NCBI RefSeq assembly: GCF_000384395.1
Contig: NZ_ARWE01000001.1
Span: 1 to 64,000 of the forward strand
DNA length: 64,000 nucleotides
From: Geopsychrobacter electrodiphilus DSM 16401
GTDB taxonomy: Bacteria > Desulfobacterota > Desulfuromonadia > Desulfuromonadales > Geopsychrobacteraceae
Direction of reading: 5' to 3'
Below are positions 7,953 through 16,642 of this stretch, piece by piece. The position numbers and the translations under genes were made by a program. The first letter of the stretch is position 1, and each line of letters opens with the position of its first letter. Below the pieces are notes generated by a model, which saw only the letters and a list, made by a program, of their open reading frames with translations, did not search any database and had not been told where the DNA came from.

Positions 7953-8432
7953 GGCCTTTGCAAATGACCTGAGATCTTCGCCCGTTAAGCGATAAATAAC
8001 CCACTCCTTTTGAGCTTTTGCACCAATTTTTTCGTAAAATTTGATAGCAGGTTCATTCCAATCCAAAACGCACCATTCAAAACGGCCACAGTCATTTGCA
8101 ACCGCCAGCTGTGCCAAATGGTTCAGTAGAAATTTTCCGGCACCACAATTGCGGTGGTTTGGTGAAATGTAGAGATCTTCGAGATAAAGCCCGTTCTTTC
8201 CGAGCCAGGTAGAATAATTGTAAAAGTAGACCGCATAACCAATGGGTTTGTTGTGAAGAGAGCAAATGAGAGCTTTGGCAGTGGCGTTTTTTGAGAAGAG
8301 CGATTCAAGTATGCTTTCACGCGTGGCGAGAACCTGATGCTCTGCTTCTTCATACTTTGCCAGTTCGGCAATAAAATTCAGGATTAATTGAGCATCTTCG
8401 GGTCCGGCTTTTCTTACCGTAAAATTGTTCAT
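7947..8432 (-). CDS. GNAT acetyltransferase, diamine/SSAT-like
   Basis: 161 residues from MNNFTVRKAG; GGAGG sits 6 nt before this ATG. The GNAT core reads LYLEDLYISPNHRNCGAGKFLLNHLAQLA, followed by CGRFEWCVLDWNEPAIKFYEKIGA. The layout matches spermidine/spermine or thialysine N-acetyltransferases (SSAT2-like), where YEEAEHQV near the start is also typical. Its TAA stop lies inside the attC core. A cassette gene. Confidence 0.85.
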   Translation of the reverse strand: MNNFTVRKAGPEDAQLILNFIAELAKYEEAEHQVLATRESILESLFSKNATAKALICSLHNKPIGYAVYFYNYSTWLGKNGLYLEDLYISPNHRNCGAGKFLLNHLAQLAVANDCGRFEWCVLDWNEPAIKFYEKIGAKAQKEWVIYRLTGEDLRSFAKAK

Positions 8433-8451
8433 TGCTCCCTCCATTTTTGCC

Positions 8452-8566
8452 ATAAACCGGTTCGTGCCAGGCGGTGGCGACGCGAGGGTTGGGCCTGTTA
8501 CGGCAATTTGATTTTGCTTTTCAATTTAGCGTAGAAGTATTTTTCGTCCGGTTGCTTAAGTTGTCA
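8452..8566 (-). repeat. attC site 27
   Basis: CAGGCGGTGGCGACGCGA...TTCGTCCGGTTGCTTAA-GTTGTCA. Both cores are degenerate. Confidence 0.75.
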
Positions 8567-9143
8567 GCGTTTTTTCGGACTTTATTGCCACGATGAAACC
8601 ATAAATCACAAGGCACAGGGAACATAGCTGTTGAATTGAAAGTATTGGTTTGCTCTGAATGAACATCAGGGTTGCCATGCTTCCATTCATCAGCATGAAG
8701 AATAACCACCCATAAGATCGATTCATCGCCAGGAAGTAGCTCCCCAATAAAAAACCGATCATAACGCCAATCTCCAGCAATTGTGGAATTGAATTGAGAC
8801 CTCCGTTTTCAAACAAGCTGTATCCTACGCCCAGTGCAAGGGAAACGTAGGTTACCGCTTTAGCAAACAGATCCAAACGTGAGGTGGAAACTTCCATTTT
8901 TTTGTAGACATTGTAAAGTCCCAATAACATTGAGGGGACGCCACCAACTTCAATTGAGGCAGCTATCCAATTCTGTTTTGAAACCAAAATAATTACCCAG
9001 GCGGGTACACCGAGGATATAGATTAACCACCCGGTCAATTTGAGTGACCTTTTTGACTTTTGGGGTCTGCCCTCTGCGCTGGCAAGCAAAATTTTATTGG
9101 CAAGGTAAAAGCCGCCACCCCAAATTTGAAGCAAAAGATTCAT
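8556..9143 (-). CDS. Multi-pass membrane protein
   Basis: 195 residues from the ATG at 9143; a longer open frame only adds translated attC. About six hydrophobic segments (LTGWLIYILGVPAWVIILV, SVEVGGVPSMLLGLYNVYKK-like pair, ALGVGYSLF, IGVMIGFLLGSYFLAM and two more). The pattern faintly recalls PnuC-type vitamin transporters but no diagnostic motif is certain. Encoded by a cassette. Function unknown. Confidence 0.65.
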   Translation of the reverse strand: MNLLLQIWGGGFYLANKILLASAEGRPQKSKRSLKLTGWLIYILGVPAWVIILVSKQNWIAASIEVGGVPSMLLGLYNVYKKMEVSTSRLDLFAKAVTYVSLALGVGYSLFENGGLNSIPQLLEIGVMIGFLLGSYFLAMNRSYGWLFFMLMNGSMATLMFIQSKPILSIQQLCSLCLVIYGFIVAIKSEKTLTT

Positions 9144-9159
9144 GAAGTTATCTCTGAAC

Positions 9160-9277
9160 GCTAACGGGTCGTGATAAGCGGCGGCGACGAGGGGCGGCGA
9201 CCTGCCAGCCAAATTTTAGATTTTGTTTTTTTAGAAGCACACCGCTATTTCCCGTGCGCTTGATTTGATGGTGGGGC
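9160..9277 (-). repeat. attC site 26
   Basis: GCTAACGGGTCGTGATAAGC...CCGTGCGCTTGATTTGAT-GTGGGGC. Left core intact, right core lost. Confidence 0.75.
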
Positions 9278-9586
9278 GTTTTTCTTTTCTTCATTTTTCT
9301 TGTGGGTGATATCCAAATACAAATTATAGCCAGACACGCCGCAAGGAAAGAGATACGCAAGAATGCCCACTGAGTCATTCTTGCCGAAAACGAAATAGAG
9401 CAGGCATAAAATGCTTCCAGCCATGCTGAGTATCCAGAATAGACGGGGAATCATTGGTCTGCCTGCTTTTTTGGATGCCCATAGCTGTAAAAACCAGCGA
9501 GAAGTGAAGAGGAAAACACCTGTATAACCGATGAGTTTCCAGGCTGTGACACGAATTCCTAAAAAGATTACAATTGTCTCGTTCAT
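9245..9586 (-). CDS. LAB_N (lipid A biosynthesis N-terminal) domain protein
   Basis: 113 residues with three membrane helices. GYTGVFLFTSRWFLQLWASKK, then RPMIPRLFWILSMAGSILCLLY and GILAYLFPCGVSGYNLYL match the LAB_N domain, found alone or fused to LpxB and in PgaG-like sugar-nucleotide flippases/associates. Stand-alone LAB_N proteins have no settled reaction. The last 10-15 residues are read from attC. Confidence 0.8.
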   Translation of the reverse strand: MNETIVIFLGIRVTAWKLIGYTGVFLFTSRWFLQLWASKKAGRPMIPRLFWILSMAGSILCLLYFVFGKNDSVGILAYLFPCGVSGYNLYLDITHKKNEEKKNAPPSNQAHGK

Positions 9587-9604
9587 ATTTACTCTTTCGC
9601 TTAA

Positions 9605-9716
9605 GCGCTAGTGATAAGGGGTGGCGACACGAACTTGCGTGACCACCCGCAATTTTAGATTTTGTTTTTCGGGGAGCACACGGCTATTTTACCTCTGCTT
9701 GATAATAGGGTTCGGT
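9605..9716 (-). repeat. attC site 25
   Basis: GCGCTAGTGATAAGGGGTGG...ACCTCTGCTTGATAATAG-GGTTCGG. Both cores diverged; the middle matches the array consensus. Confidence 0.75.
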
Positions 9717-9727
9717 TTGGGTCTTGT

Positions 9728-9994
9728 TTATTTGGTTTTTTTGCTCTTTTCTTTTAAATATTTCTTTTCCATAAAGTTCCAAGTCACATGTCCAAACAAA
9801 ACACCACCGATAGGAAAAACTACAATTGCAATTAAGAAATAGTTTAAAAAACGACTTCCTGATGTATATGACATCACCAGTGACCATAAAATTGCTGTTA
9901 ATACCCCCCAATTTAAAACACCGCTTATGAGAACAAATCTCTTTTTACCCTTACTCCGGGTTGCCTCCCAATTTTTAATTTGTTTTTTATTCAT
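9728..9994 (-). CDS. Small two-helix membrane protein
   Basis: 88 residues. A basic N-terminus (KKQIKNWEATRSKGKKR), helix 1 at about 20-44, helix 2 at about 50-70, and a Lys-rich tail (KKYLKEKSKKTK). Family not recognised; a cassette gene. Confidence 0.65.
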   Translation of the reverse strand: MNKKQIKNWEATRSKGKKRFVLISGVLNWGVLTAILWSLVMSYTSGSRFLNYFLIAIVVFPIGGVLFGHVTWNFMEKKYLKEKSKKTK

Positions 9995-10017
9995 TTATTA
10001 CCTCTTTAATTTTTTTA

Positions 10018-10128
10018 AAATAGCGGTAGTGATACCCGGTGGCGACGCGATCTGGGAGAACCCCCCAGATTTGCCTTTCGGGGGTAGCACTCAGCCATCC
10101 CCCCTCCGTTTGATTATATAAGTTATGT
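10018..10128 (-). repeat. attC site 24
   Basis: GGTAGTGATACCCGGTGGCG...CCCTCCGTTTGATTATATAA-GTTATGT. Right core intact. Confidence 0.8.
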
Positions 10129-10134
10129 GCCGTT

Positions 10135-10416
10135 TCAATACTTTCGTATAATTTCAGTAATTTGAACCTGATACGCCTTGTACCATTTGGATTTACCCAG
10201 CTCTTGTGCTTTTTGATGTTCCGGGTCGTTTTTCCATGCCTTTATTTGGTCCTGATTGTTCCAATATGATATCGCGATTTCCTGATTTCTTTCAGTCACG
10301 GCCCTGAATTCAACGCAGCCATATTTATTTATTGCCAGATCTCGCATACGAGAGGCCATTTCAAAATAGGCCTCATCGAGTCCTTTAATTTCTGCCCTAA
10401 ATATTACCGCGTACAT
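10135..10416 (-). CDS. ABM-domain monooxygenase-like protein
   Basis: 93 residues, a complete single ABM ferredoxin-like fold. FRAEIKGLDEAYFEMASRMR, GCVEFRAVTERNQEIAISYW and HQKAQELGKSKWYKAYQVQI fit the antibiotic biosynthesis monooxygenase family, in particular the small stress-type members close to YdhR/HmoA-like proteins. The substrate is unknown. A cassette gene. Confidence 0.85.
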   Translation of the reverse strand: MYAVIFRAEIKGLDEAYFEMASRMRDLAINKYGCVEFRAVTERNQEIAISYWNNQDQIKAWKNDPEHQKAQELGKSKWYKAYQVQITEIIRKY

Positions 10417-10441
10417 GTTTGAAGTTTATTCCTTTTTGAGG

Positions 10442-10562
10442 ACATAACGGTCTTGATAGGCGGTGGCGATGCGAATTTGCGTGACCCACCGCAATTTAGA
10501 TTTTGCTTTTCAAATTTAAACTGACGTATTTTCCGTCCGCGTTGATTTGATAAGGGTTCGGC
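10442..10562 (-). repeat. attC site 23
   Basis: ACATAACGGTCTTGATAGGC...CCGTCCGCGTTGATTTGATAAG-GGTTCGG. Left core intact, right core GTTCGGC. Confidence 0.8.
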
Positions 10563-10604
10563 GTCATTGTGACACAGGCCGAGTTGTTGTGTCTCAATGC
10601 GAAC

Positions 10605-11534
10605 CTACACTGCCGGCAAGGTCCGCCTGCGCCCAAGACCCCAGATACTAAACAAGAGCAGAAATCCACCGAACCACTGCCAGGCCCCCAGTTGCTCACC
10701 TAGAAAGAGGGCCGCCAGCAACACTGCGGTGAGTGGTTCGACCAGGGTGGCAACCGTCAATGCTGTTGGGGATAGCCGCGCGGCACCCCAACTGAAGGCG
10801 AGCAGCGCAAGTGCGGCAGTCACCACACCAAGGTAAAGGAACCAGGCTTGGGGTGGAACGCCGGTTGGCCAGTAAATAGGCCGGTACAGCGAGGAGAGGC
10901 CCATGACCAAAGCTGCAACGACAGTCAAGCACGTGGTTGCCTGCCCGGCACCGAGCCGGGTAGAAAGACGGCCGCTGATGAGCGCAAAACCTGCATAGAG
11001 CATTGCAGATCCGAGAGAATACGAGACGCCAATGATCAGTTCGTGTTGATCTGTAGTGCCCGCTCCAGCGTCATGTCGCGACACGATTAAGATCGTACCA
11101 GTCAAGGCGGCCGCTAACACAGCAAAAAGTTGAACGTTAAGTGTTTCCTGACCCCGAACAAGCGCGAAGACTGTCACAAGGACTGGCGGTAGGCATAAGG
11201 CGATCAATGTTGGAATTGCGGCTCCAATGTGTTCAATTCCAAGAAACCAGCACAGAACGTATCCGGCCATGGCAGTGCCGGCGGCGAGCACTGTCATTAT
11301 AAGAGGTCGCAGCTGTTGCCAATGAATACGTCTCCCGAATACCGCGAGCAGTATCACAGCACCAACAGCGAAGCGCCAGAATGAGATGTTCTCAGGCGTG
11401 AAACCATGTTTAGCGATGAGCACATTCACTACCACAGCACCAGTCCCCCAAAGGAAGCCCGCGGAACAGGCTGCACCGAGGGCAATGAACGATGGTGAAG
11501 ATGCTCGGTTAGAGCTGTTGGATGAATTGGGCAT
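10605..11534 (-). CDS. EamA family transporter
   Basis: 309 residues, ten predicted helices in two EamA repeats (first closes with LTGTILIVSRHDA, second with GAWQWFGGFLLLFSIWGL). The motif FLWGTGAVVVNVLIAKHGFTPENISFWRF at 30-58 is typical of RhaT/EamA exporters such as RarD- or YdcZ-like carriers. Probably exports small molecules. The gene is GC-richer than most cassettes. Second EamA protein in this array. Confidence 0.9.
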   Translation of the reverse strand: MPNSSNSSNRASSPSFIALGAACSAGFLWGTGAVVVNVLIAKHGFTPENISFWRFAVGAVILLAVFGRRIHWQQLRPLIMTVLAAGTAMAGYVLCWFLGIEHIGAAIPTLIALCLPPVLVTVFALVRGQETLNVQLFAVLAAALTGTILIVSRHDAGAGTTDQHELIIGVSYSLGSAMLYAGFALISGRLSTRLGAGQATTCLTVVAALVMGLSSLYRPIYWPTGVPPQAWFLYLGVVTAALALLAFSWGAARLSPTALTVATLVEPLTAVLLAALFLGEQLGAWQWFGGFLLLFSIWGLGRRRTLPAV

Positions 11535-11544
11535 GGCTTGTAAC

Positions 11545-11659
11545 GCCTTACGGTCGTGATTAAGTGGCGACGCGAACTTGTGTGACTTGGCGCAAGTTTG
11601 GATTTTGTATCTCTGGAAACACCCAGCCCCATTCCATCCGCTTGATTTGCTTGTTAGAT
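11545..11659 (-). repeat. attC site 22
   Basis: CCTTACGGTCGTGATTAAG-TGGCGACGCGAAC...CATCCGCTTGATTTGCTT-GTTAGAT. Left core CCTTAC, right core intact. Confidence 0.85.
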
Positions 11660-11663
11660 GCCT

Positions 11664-11963
11664 CTACAGCACCAATGCCAGTAAGATAGGGAGAACAACA
11701 ATTAAGGCAAGAGATGAGATTTGCCAGATGATCAATGCCTTTGTTCGCGCTTTGCCAAACTCCTGGCTGTGTGTCGCGTAAAACGCCTTGTAGAAATCTT
11801 CCATCTTCCCGGTTACTGACATGATGATCGTATCTTTAAAGCTGACATCGGCCACACCGCGAGTTCGCAGATACCGGCAAAAATAGAGAAGCAGCCCACC
11901 GTGGCAGCAGAACAGAAACATTAATACTGCCGCAAGACTCCACATTATTTGATCATTATTCAT
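11664..11963 (-). CDS. Small membrane protein
   Basis: 99 residues. Helix at about 7-30 (SLAAVLMFLFCCHGGLLLYFC), a soluble loop, and a C-terminal helix at about 78-97. Family not recognised. A cassette gene whose 5' neighbour junction is a truncated attC. Confidence 0.65.
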   Translation of the reverse strand: MNNDQIMWSLAAVLMFLFCCHGGLLLYFCRYLRTRGVADVSFKDTIIMSVTGKMEDFYKAFYATHSQEFGKARTKALIIWQISSLALIVVLPILLALVL

Positions 11964-12005
11964 GATTTAAGCTGCTATTCGTCCTCGTTGATTAAATTGT
12001 CATGC
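11961..12005 (-). repeat. attC site 21, truncated
   Basis: Only the right part remains: GCTGCTATTCGTCCTCGTTGATTAAATT-GTCATGC. A deletion has removed the left arm, so the two flanking cassettes are probably locked together. Confidence 0.6.
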
Positions 12006-12015
12006 ATTCCTGACA

Positions 12016-12417
12016 CTATCCCCAGCCCCTGAACTTCGCAGCGAGCCATGGCGCAAGTGCCGTAACTATAAGAACAACCGGCCAAATATTGCCTCCCTTG
12101 AACATGTACGCCTCCAGCAATGTCTGCCAGGATTTACCTTGCGCAAGGCCAAAAGAGAACTCGAACACAATGGTAAGAGCGAACCAGCCAAGGCCAATGC
12201 CTAAGAACTCAGCGGAACGACGAGCGCCCAGCCAGGGCAACGAAATATAGGCAATCACAAAGATGAGCGCCGACAAGAGCACACCACTCAGCATAAAGCT
12301 GGTTACCGTCCCGAGTTGTGGAATAAGGATCGTCTCCCGTAGCGTGCCGTTAAGTACGGCCAACATCAGAATGCCTGCCCATATAGCCAACGATTTAAGT
12401 GCAACCACCACGGGCAT
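12016..12417 (-). CDS. Four-helix membrane protein
   Basis: 133 residues with hydrophobic spans at about 5-22, 38-62, 70-90 and 112-128. RETILIPQLG in the first loop and a KSWQTLLEAYMFKGGNIWP segment before the last helix recur in small bacterial membrane proteins of unknown function. A cassette gene. Confidence 0.7.
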   Translation of the reverse strand: MPVVVALKSLAIWAGILMLAVLNGTLRETILIPQLGTVTSFMLSGVLLSALIFVIAYISLPWLGARRSAEFLGIGLGWFALTIVFEFSFGLAQGKSWQTLLEAYMFKGGNIWPVVLIVTALAPWLAAKFRGWG

Positions 12418-12434
12418 AGATCTTTCCTGAAACG

Positions 12435-12552
12435 CCTAACGGGAGTGATAAACGGCGGCGATGCGAAGATTCGGCCTCCCACCGCAATATTAGGTTTTGT
12501 TTTGGGGGGGAATACACCTGCCTATTCAGTCCGCTTGATTTGCTTGTTATCA
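12435..12552 (-). repeat. attC site 20
   Basis: CCTAACGGGAGTGATAAACGG...AGTCCGCTTGATTTGCTT-GTTATCA. Both cores intact. Confidence 0.9.
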
Positions 12553-12554
12553 GG

Positions 12555-13283
12555 TTATTTTTTCTTGTCCTTCACATACATACCACTATTATCTTTTTTA
12601 ATTTCTATTTCAAATAATTCACTAGCTCTTATGAGATCGCTAAGCTTTAAGTACCCATAGTTTACTGAAGAAAATGAGCTATTATTTGAAATATAACTAC
12701 CCACTTGGCCTAAATGTGACCAGCCATCGTCGCCTGCTGTTTGTTCTACTGCTGTTCTTAGAAGGGTTACAAGCTCGGTATCACCACGAAGTTCATTTCG
12801 TGATTTTTTTGATTTATTACTGCCATTGTTCTTTTTTTCATCCAAGGACTTAGCTAAATTTTCGGTATAAATAAACTGAGAGCAGGCATTAACAAAAGGA
12901 AGTGGGGTTTTCTTTTCTCCAAAACCGAATACGGTAAATCCACTTTCGAGTAAACGCATTACTAATGGAGTGAAATCGCTATCGCTGGTCATTAGTGCAA
13001 AGGCGTCAACAGTTTTACTGTACAGCAAGTCCATTGCATCAATAATCATTGCAGAGTCAGTAGCATTTTTTCCGGTGGTGTACGCAAATTGCTGAAGCGG
13101 GCGTATAGCATTTGGATGTAATTTTTCGATCCACCCGGACAGGTGTTCGCTCTTCCAGTCACCGTGTGCATGACGCACAGTGACTTTCCCATATTTTGCG
13201 ATTTCCTCTAGAACGCCTTCAATGGAGTTGTAGCTGACATTGTCGCAATCTATTAGCAATGCAATGCGTTGCGTATTATCCAT
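12555..13283 (-). CDS. NYN-domain nuclease with OST-HTH/LOTUS tail
   Basis: 242 residues from the ATG at 13283, which follows GGAGGAGGCG. The NYN (PIN-like) core has acidic residues in ALLIDCDNVSYNSIEGVL, NATDSAMIIDAMDLLY and ALMTSDSDFTPLVMRL, expected to bind metal for RNA cleavage. A linker rich in Lys/Asn/Ser follows, then a C-terminal OST-HTH/LOTUS-like RNA-binding domain (TELVTLLRTAVEQTAGDDGWSHL...NYGYLKLSDLIRAS). Similar LabA/DUF88 proteins are suspected RNA-processing or defence RNases; the role here is inference. A cassette gene. Confidence 0.85.
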   Translation of the reverse strand: MDNTQRIALLIDCDNVSYNSIEGVLEEIAKYGKVTVRHAHGDWKSEHLSGWIEKLHPNAIRPLQQFAYTTGKNATDSAMIIDAMDLLYSKTVDAFALMTSDSDFTPLVMRLLESGFTVFGFGEKKTPLPFVNACSQFIYTENLAKSLDEKKNNGSNKSKKSRNELRGDTELVTLLRTAVEQTAGDDGWSHLGQVGSYISNNSSFSSVNYGYLKLSDLIRASELFEIEIKKDNSGMYVKDKKK

Positions 13284-13308
13284 CGCCTCCTCCAATTCAT
13301 TCTTGCTT

Positions 13309-13425
13309 TTAATGGTTCGTGATAAGCGGCGGCGACGCGAAAATTCGACCACCATCGCAATTTTAGGTTTTACTTTTCAATTTTGCACAGACGCATTTTC
13401 CATCCGGTTGATTAAGGTGTTAGCT
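13309..13425 (-). repeat. attC site 19
   Basis: TTTAATGGTTCGTGATAAGC...CATCCGGTTGATTAAGGT-GTTAGCT. Left core degenerate (TAATGG). Confidence 0.85.
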
Positions 13426-13453
13426 GTCATTTCTTTTTTGATTATTTATTAAA

Positions 13454-14098
13454 CTATAGCGCCTGCTCTGTATTTTTTTGTTGGGTCGTGACCGGTTCGA
13501 AAAGCCTGATTGAAGCTCTTGGCAGGTCTTTTAGCGGTTGCCATTTCGTATCAAATGCCGATTCATCGACAATTTGCATTCGGTTGAGGGAGTCGAAGAC
13601 TCGCTCTCCTGTAAAGTCGATCACGGCATTCATCTTCCTTGAAGTTACATCTACTAGGAGGGTGCCGAGATAGTGTATTTTTCCTGATGCTGCAAACAGG
13701 CGATATCCAGGGTAGGTAAATCCATTTACCCGCCAATATTTACCCCTGTCGCGCATAAACATCGGTTGTCCGACCGGACCCATTCCGCCAAACAGCACAG
13801 CGATTTCATAGTCCCCTTCCGGGAGCATCCAAGAGAACGTACCGTTAGAGTCGACCTTGGGGGTTTCGTAATACTGGCCGTTTGTTACTCGAAACAAACG
13901 CATGAGGGGTCTGTTGAAAAGGTTGTATTTTAATACTTCCCCATCGACGACAAACTGAACTTTTCCAGTCACAACGCCCTTGTCGGTAGGTGAAACTTTG
14001 GTTGCATCAATAGATCGGATGGTTCCGACATTTAAGCTGCACCCCGTGAACAACAACAAAGTCAATGGTACACATAGAAGACTCTTAATAAATCTCAT
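13454..14098 (-). CDS. Lipoprotein of unknown function
   Basis: 214 residues from the ATG at 14098. Residues 1-19 form a lipoprotein signal ending in the lipobox LFTGC. The mature part contains a carboxypeptidase-regulatory-like beta segment (VTGKVQF... and GTFSWMLPEGDYEIAVLFGG) and ends with a charged tail. Likely anchored to the outer or inner membrane. Family not recognised. A cassette gene. Confidence 0.75.
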   Translation of the reverse strand: MRFIKSLLCVPLTLLLFTGCSLNVGTIRSIDATKVSPTDKGVVTGKVQFVVDGEVLKYNLFNRPLMRLFRVTNGQYYETPKVDSNGTFSWMLPEGDYEIAVLFGGMGPVGQPMFMRDRGKYWRVNGFTYPGYRLFAASGKIHYLGTLLVDVTSRKMNAVIDFTGERVFDSLNRMQIVDESAFDTKWQPLKDLPRASIRLFEPVTTQQKNTEQAL

Positions 14099-14116
14099 AC
14101 GGAATATCCATACGCA

Positions 14117-14232
14117 GCTAACGGTCGTGATAAGGGGCGGCAACGCGAACTTGCGTAACCACCCGCAATTTTAGATGTTGCTTTTTGGGAAGCGCACAGC
14201 TATTTTCCGTCCGCTTGATTGCATGGTTAGCC
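14117..14232 (-). repeat. attC site 18
   Basis: GCTAACGGTCGTGATAAGGGG...CGTCCGCTTGATTGCATG-GTTAGCC. Both cores intact. Confidence 0.9.
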
Positions 14233-14243
14233 CTCACACAAAT

Positions 14244-14852
14244 TTACCAATAATAGAACTGTAGTGTAGCAACCCCGTTTGGCGTGAACAGCCATGCAAA
14301 CGCTCCGCAATTCAACAATACTGTTACCCAAAATACAGAGCGAAATGATTGTTTCTTGGATTTGTGACGCAACTTTTGCTGGGCGATGAGGGCACCTGGC
14401 CAACCTCCTGCTAATGACAGTAGGTGTAGGGTACTTTCTTCAGCTCGCCACGCCCCATTCTTGGCGGCCGATTTATCTAATGCGTAAATGATAAAGGTTA
14501 GTAGGCTAAGAACCATGTATAGCCCGAGAATGTAAGGCGGAATTTTGGATGAGAGAACAGAGATTCCAACAACGATGAGAAATAAAACAGCAACAACGAT
14601 TGAAAGGGAACCGCTCTTCCGTTTTGTTTTCTCGGGGCGTCGATCACCAGGTAATGTGGCTTCTACAGCGCATGGTCTGCCTTGTTTGTCGGAAGAGAGT
14701 GCGTAAGTTACTATCTGACCAATCGCCGGACGTTGATTGCGGTTGCGGAATTCTTTGATATGAACAAAAATTCGTTTTCCGCCAGAAATAGGCGTAATAA
14801 ATCCAAATCCCTTTGCTTCATTCCAAGAAGTTATTTTTCCTTTAGTTCGCAT
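14244..14852 (-). CDS. Cold-shock domain / DUF1294 fusion
   Basis: 202 residues. Residues 1-70 are a cold-shock domain with RNP1-like KGFGFITP and RNP2-like IFVHIKEF, binding single-stranded nucleic acid. Residues 85-195 are membrane helices with the DUF1294 signature YALDKSAAKNGAWRAEESTLHLLSLAGGWPGALIAQ. The combination is known in gammaproteobacteria and integrons. It would hold a nucleic-acid binding head at the inner membrane. Role unknown. A cassette gene. Confidence 0.9.
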   Translation of the reverse strand: MRTKGKITSWNEAKGFGFITPISGGKRIFVHIKEFRNRNQRPAIGQIVTYALSSDKQGRPCAVEATLPGDRRPEKTKRKSGSLSIVVAVLFLIVVGISVLSSKIPPYILGLYMVLSLLTFIIYALDKSAAKNGAWRAEESTLHLLSLAGGWPGALIAQQKLRHKSKKQSFRSVFWVTVLLNCGAFAWLFTPNGVATLQFYYW

Positions 14853-14869
14853 GTTTTTTCTATTTCTGG

Positions 14870-14972
14870 GCTAACGGTGATAATAAGCGGCGGCGACGCG
14901 ACGGTTCGGCCCAGTAGCGGCCTATTCGGGAATCACACGTTTATTTCCGTCCGCTTGATGACGTGGTTAGAT
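14870..14972 (-). repeat. attC site 17
   Basis: GCTAACGGTGATAATAAGCGGCGG...CCGTCCGCTTGATGACGTG-GTTAGAT. Shorter loop than the consensus. Confidence 0.9.
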
Positions 14973-14979
14973 TTTGATC

Positions 14980-15213
14980 TTAATGTATAAAATTATTTAT
15001 CAATATAAATACAAACAATCCAAAAATTACTGAAAATATATAAAACACGAAACCGATAACTTTTGTTGCTTTTCCGGTAATTACCTTACTTCCTATCAGT
15101 ACCACCTCATTTTCTCTGAATGCTTTTCTTGCAGCATTAAAGCTACCGATTGAAGCCCAAGAAAATAGACCTATAAATAATATATATGGCAGCAGGAATA
15201 CTAAGACTGTCAT
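14980..15213 (-). CDS. Small two-helix membrane protein
   Basis: 77 residues. Helices at about 3-24 and 52-74 flank a short charged loop (NAARKAFRENEVVLIGSK). AT-rich and of unknown family; a cassette gene. Confidence 0.6.
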   Translation of the reverse strand: MTVLVFLLPYILFIGLFSWASIGSFNAARKAFRENEVVLIGSKVITGKATKVIGFVFYIFSVIFGLFVFILINNFIH

Positions 15214-15238
15214 AAGACCTACCTTCTTGATTTATAAA

Positions 15239-15356
15239 ATCTAACGGTTCATGATAACCGGCGGCGACGCGAAGTTCAGGTCACCACCGCAATTTGGATT
15301 TTGCTTTTCAATATACCGCAGACGTATTTTCCGTCCGGTTGATTGGGTTGTTATGC
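15239..15356 (-). repeat. attC site 16
   Basis: ATCTAACGGTTCATGATAACCGG...CGTCCGGTTGATTGGGTT-GTTATGC. ACCGG/CCGGT variant of the outer stem. Confidence 0.9.
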
Positions 15357-15368
15357 GTTTTTGACCAC

Positions 15369-15761
15369 TTACCTTATTTTGTAATACGAAAAGGCAATTT
15401 CCCCATTATGCCAACTTTCGTATTGATTTTGATCAATTTGGTAAACGTCATAGCACCGTTCTTTGCCTTCAAAGGAGGTCTTCCAGATTACGCATGTTTG
15501 ATCGTTTATGAATCGATGGGTTCCTGTGTCTATGCCTGATTTGATTCCATCGTTCCAGTAGAGTTCGCGAGTGCCGTTCTGAAATGCGACAACCATGAAA
15601 TTGAAACCAATGCCTGGTTCTTTGGACACACCAGCGAGGACTTCGTACCCTTGAATTCTTTTGGTAAGTTGCTCACCGGTTAATTTGATTTTTTCATCTG
15701 CTTCGGCGGTGACCACAGAAATTGACAAAACGGCCAACACAAATAGAATACAAAATTTCAT
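15369..15761 (-). CDS. Exported protein of unknown function
   Basis: 130 residues. Signal peptide at 1-20 (cleavage near VVTAEA). The mature part holds three cysteines (TCVIWK, ERCYDVY) and aromatic beta-rich sequence (YQIDQNQYESWHNGEIAFSYY). Likely periplasmic; family not recognised. A cassette gene. Confidence 0.7.
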   Translation of the reverse strand: MKFCILFVLAVLSISVVTAEADEKIKLTGEQLTKRIQGYEVLAGVSKEPGIGFNFMVVAFQNGTRELYWNDGIKSGIDTGTHRFINDQTCVIWKTSFEGKERCYDVYQIDQNQYESWHNGEIAFSYYKIR

Positions 15762-15804
15762 TTATCATCCCCCTTGGTTGGTATTCGATCTTTTAAATTT
15801 TTAC

Positions 15805-15921
15805 GCATAACGGTTCGCGATAAGCGGTGGCGACGTGAAGAAACGGCCTACTACCGCAATTTGATTTTGTTTTTCGGGAAGCGCCCAGCCCCATTCCATC
15901 CGCTTGATTTGCTGGTTAGCA
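15805..15921 (-). repeat. attC site 15
   Basis: GCATAACGGTTCGCGATAAGC...CATCCGCTTGATTTGCTG-GTTAGCA. Both cores intact; the right core supplies a stop codon. Confidence 0.9.
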
Positions 15922-16503
15922 CTCAATTTCTGCAAATAACTCATCAAGTAACGGATCCATAAAATCACGATAATAGTGATTGAATGCTTTTCCGGGAAGT
16001 TTGCCTCTATGTGTAAAGTTGGCTTCAGTGCTAAGCGGTACTGGGTACCGACCAATCCACTGAATACACACGGTTGAAAATGCCAATAACTCACGGGTGT
16101 CAGCATTTTCGTTTTGCTTGATAACACCGGCGACCTCAGCCAATTTTTCAAGATTATGTGTGTCGATTTGGGTATTACCGAGTTTTTTAATTTGTGCGCT
16201 GACAAATTCGCCAGTTCCATCAATAGTTGCAATTATTGATGTGGATTTTGGATCATTTTTTATAATGATGCCTTTCAATAAACATTCCGCGCATAATGAG
16301 TAAAAAAACTGACAATTTCGCAAAATGTTTACAGCGCTATCGAATTTATCTTCATCTTGTTTACGTGTTTCTTTGTCAATTGATTTCAGAAGCTCGGAAG
16401 TAAATATTTCCCATAAAGCATCAGCAGATTGACGAAGAGATTTCGCTTTTTTGCACCATGCTTTTGGGTCAGTTGCGGTATTGATAAATTCTTCAGTTTT
16501 CAT
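15916..16503 (-). CDS. Hypothetical protein, possibly HEPN-like
   Basis: 195 residues, all alpha by composition. FFYSLCAECLLKGIIIK and DTHNLEKLAEVAGV recall the helix pairs of HEPN-type proteins, but the Rx4-6H RNase motif is not evident, so this is only a fold guess. Its TAA stop lies in the attC core. The promoter side was cut from its neighbour by the IS1111 insertion 20 bp upstream. Confidence 0.6.
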   Translation of the reverse strand: MKTEEFINTATDPKAWCKKAKSLRQSADALWEIFTSELLKSIDKETRKQDEDKFDSAVNILRNCQFFYSLCAECLLKGIIIKNDPKSTSIIATIDGTGEFVSAQIKKLGNTQIDTHNLEKLAEVAGVIKQNENADTRELLAFSTVCIQWIGRYPVPLSTEANFTHRGKLPGKAFNHYYRDFMDPLLDELFAEIEC

Positions 16504-16642
16504 AATTTATTTCTGGATGCTAGACAATATGGTTCACACCTAAAGAAGTGACCTGTCTCCTTGTTAACGTGGATTGCGTGTCAGACACGTAGAGCCACAT
16601 GCTTAGCTATGCGCTTAAGCAACCTATCAAAGGAGACAGGTC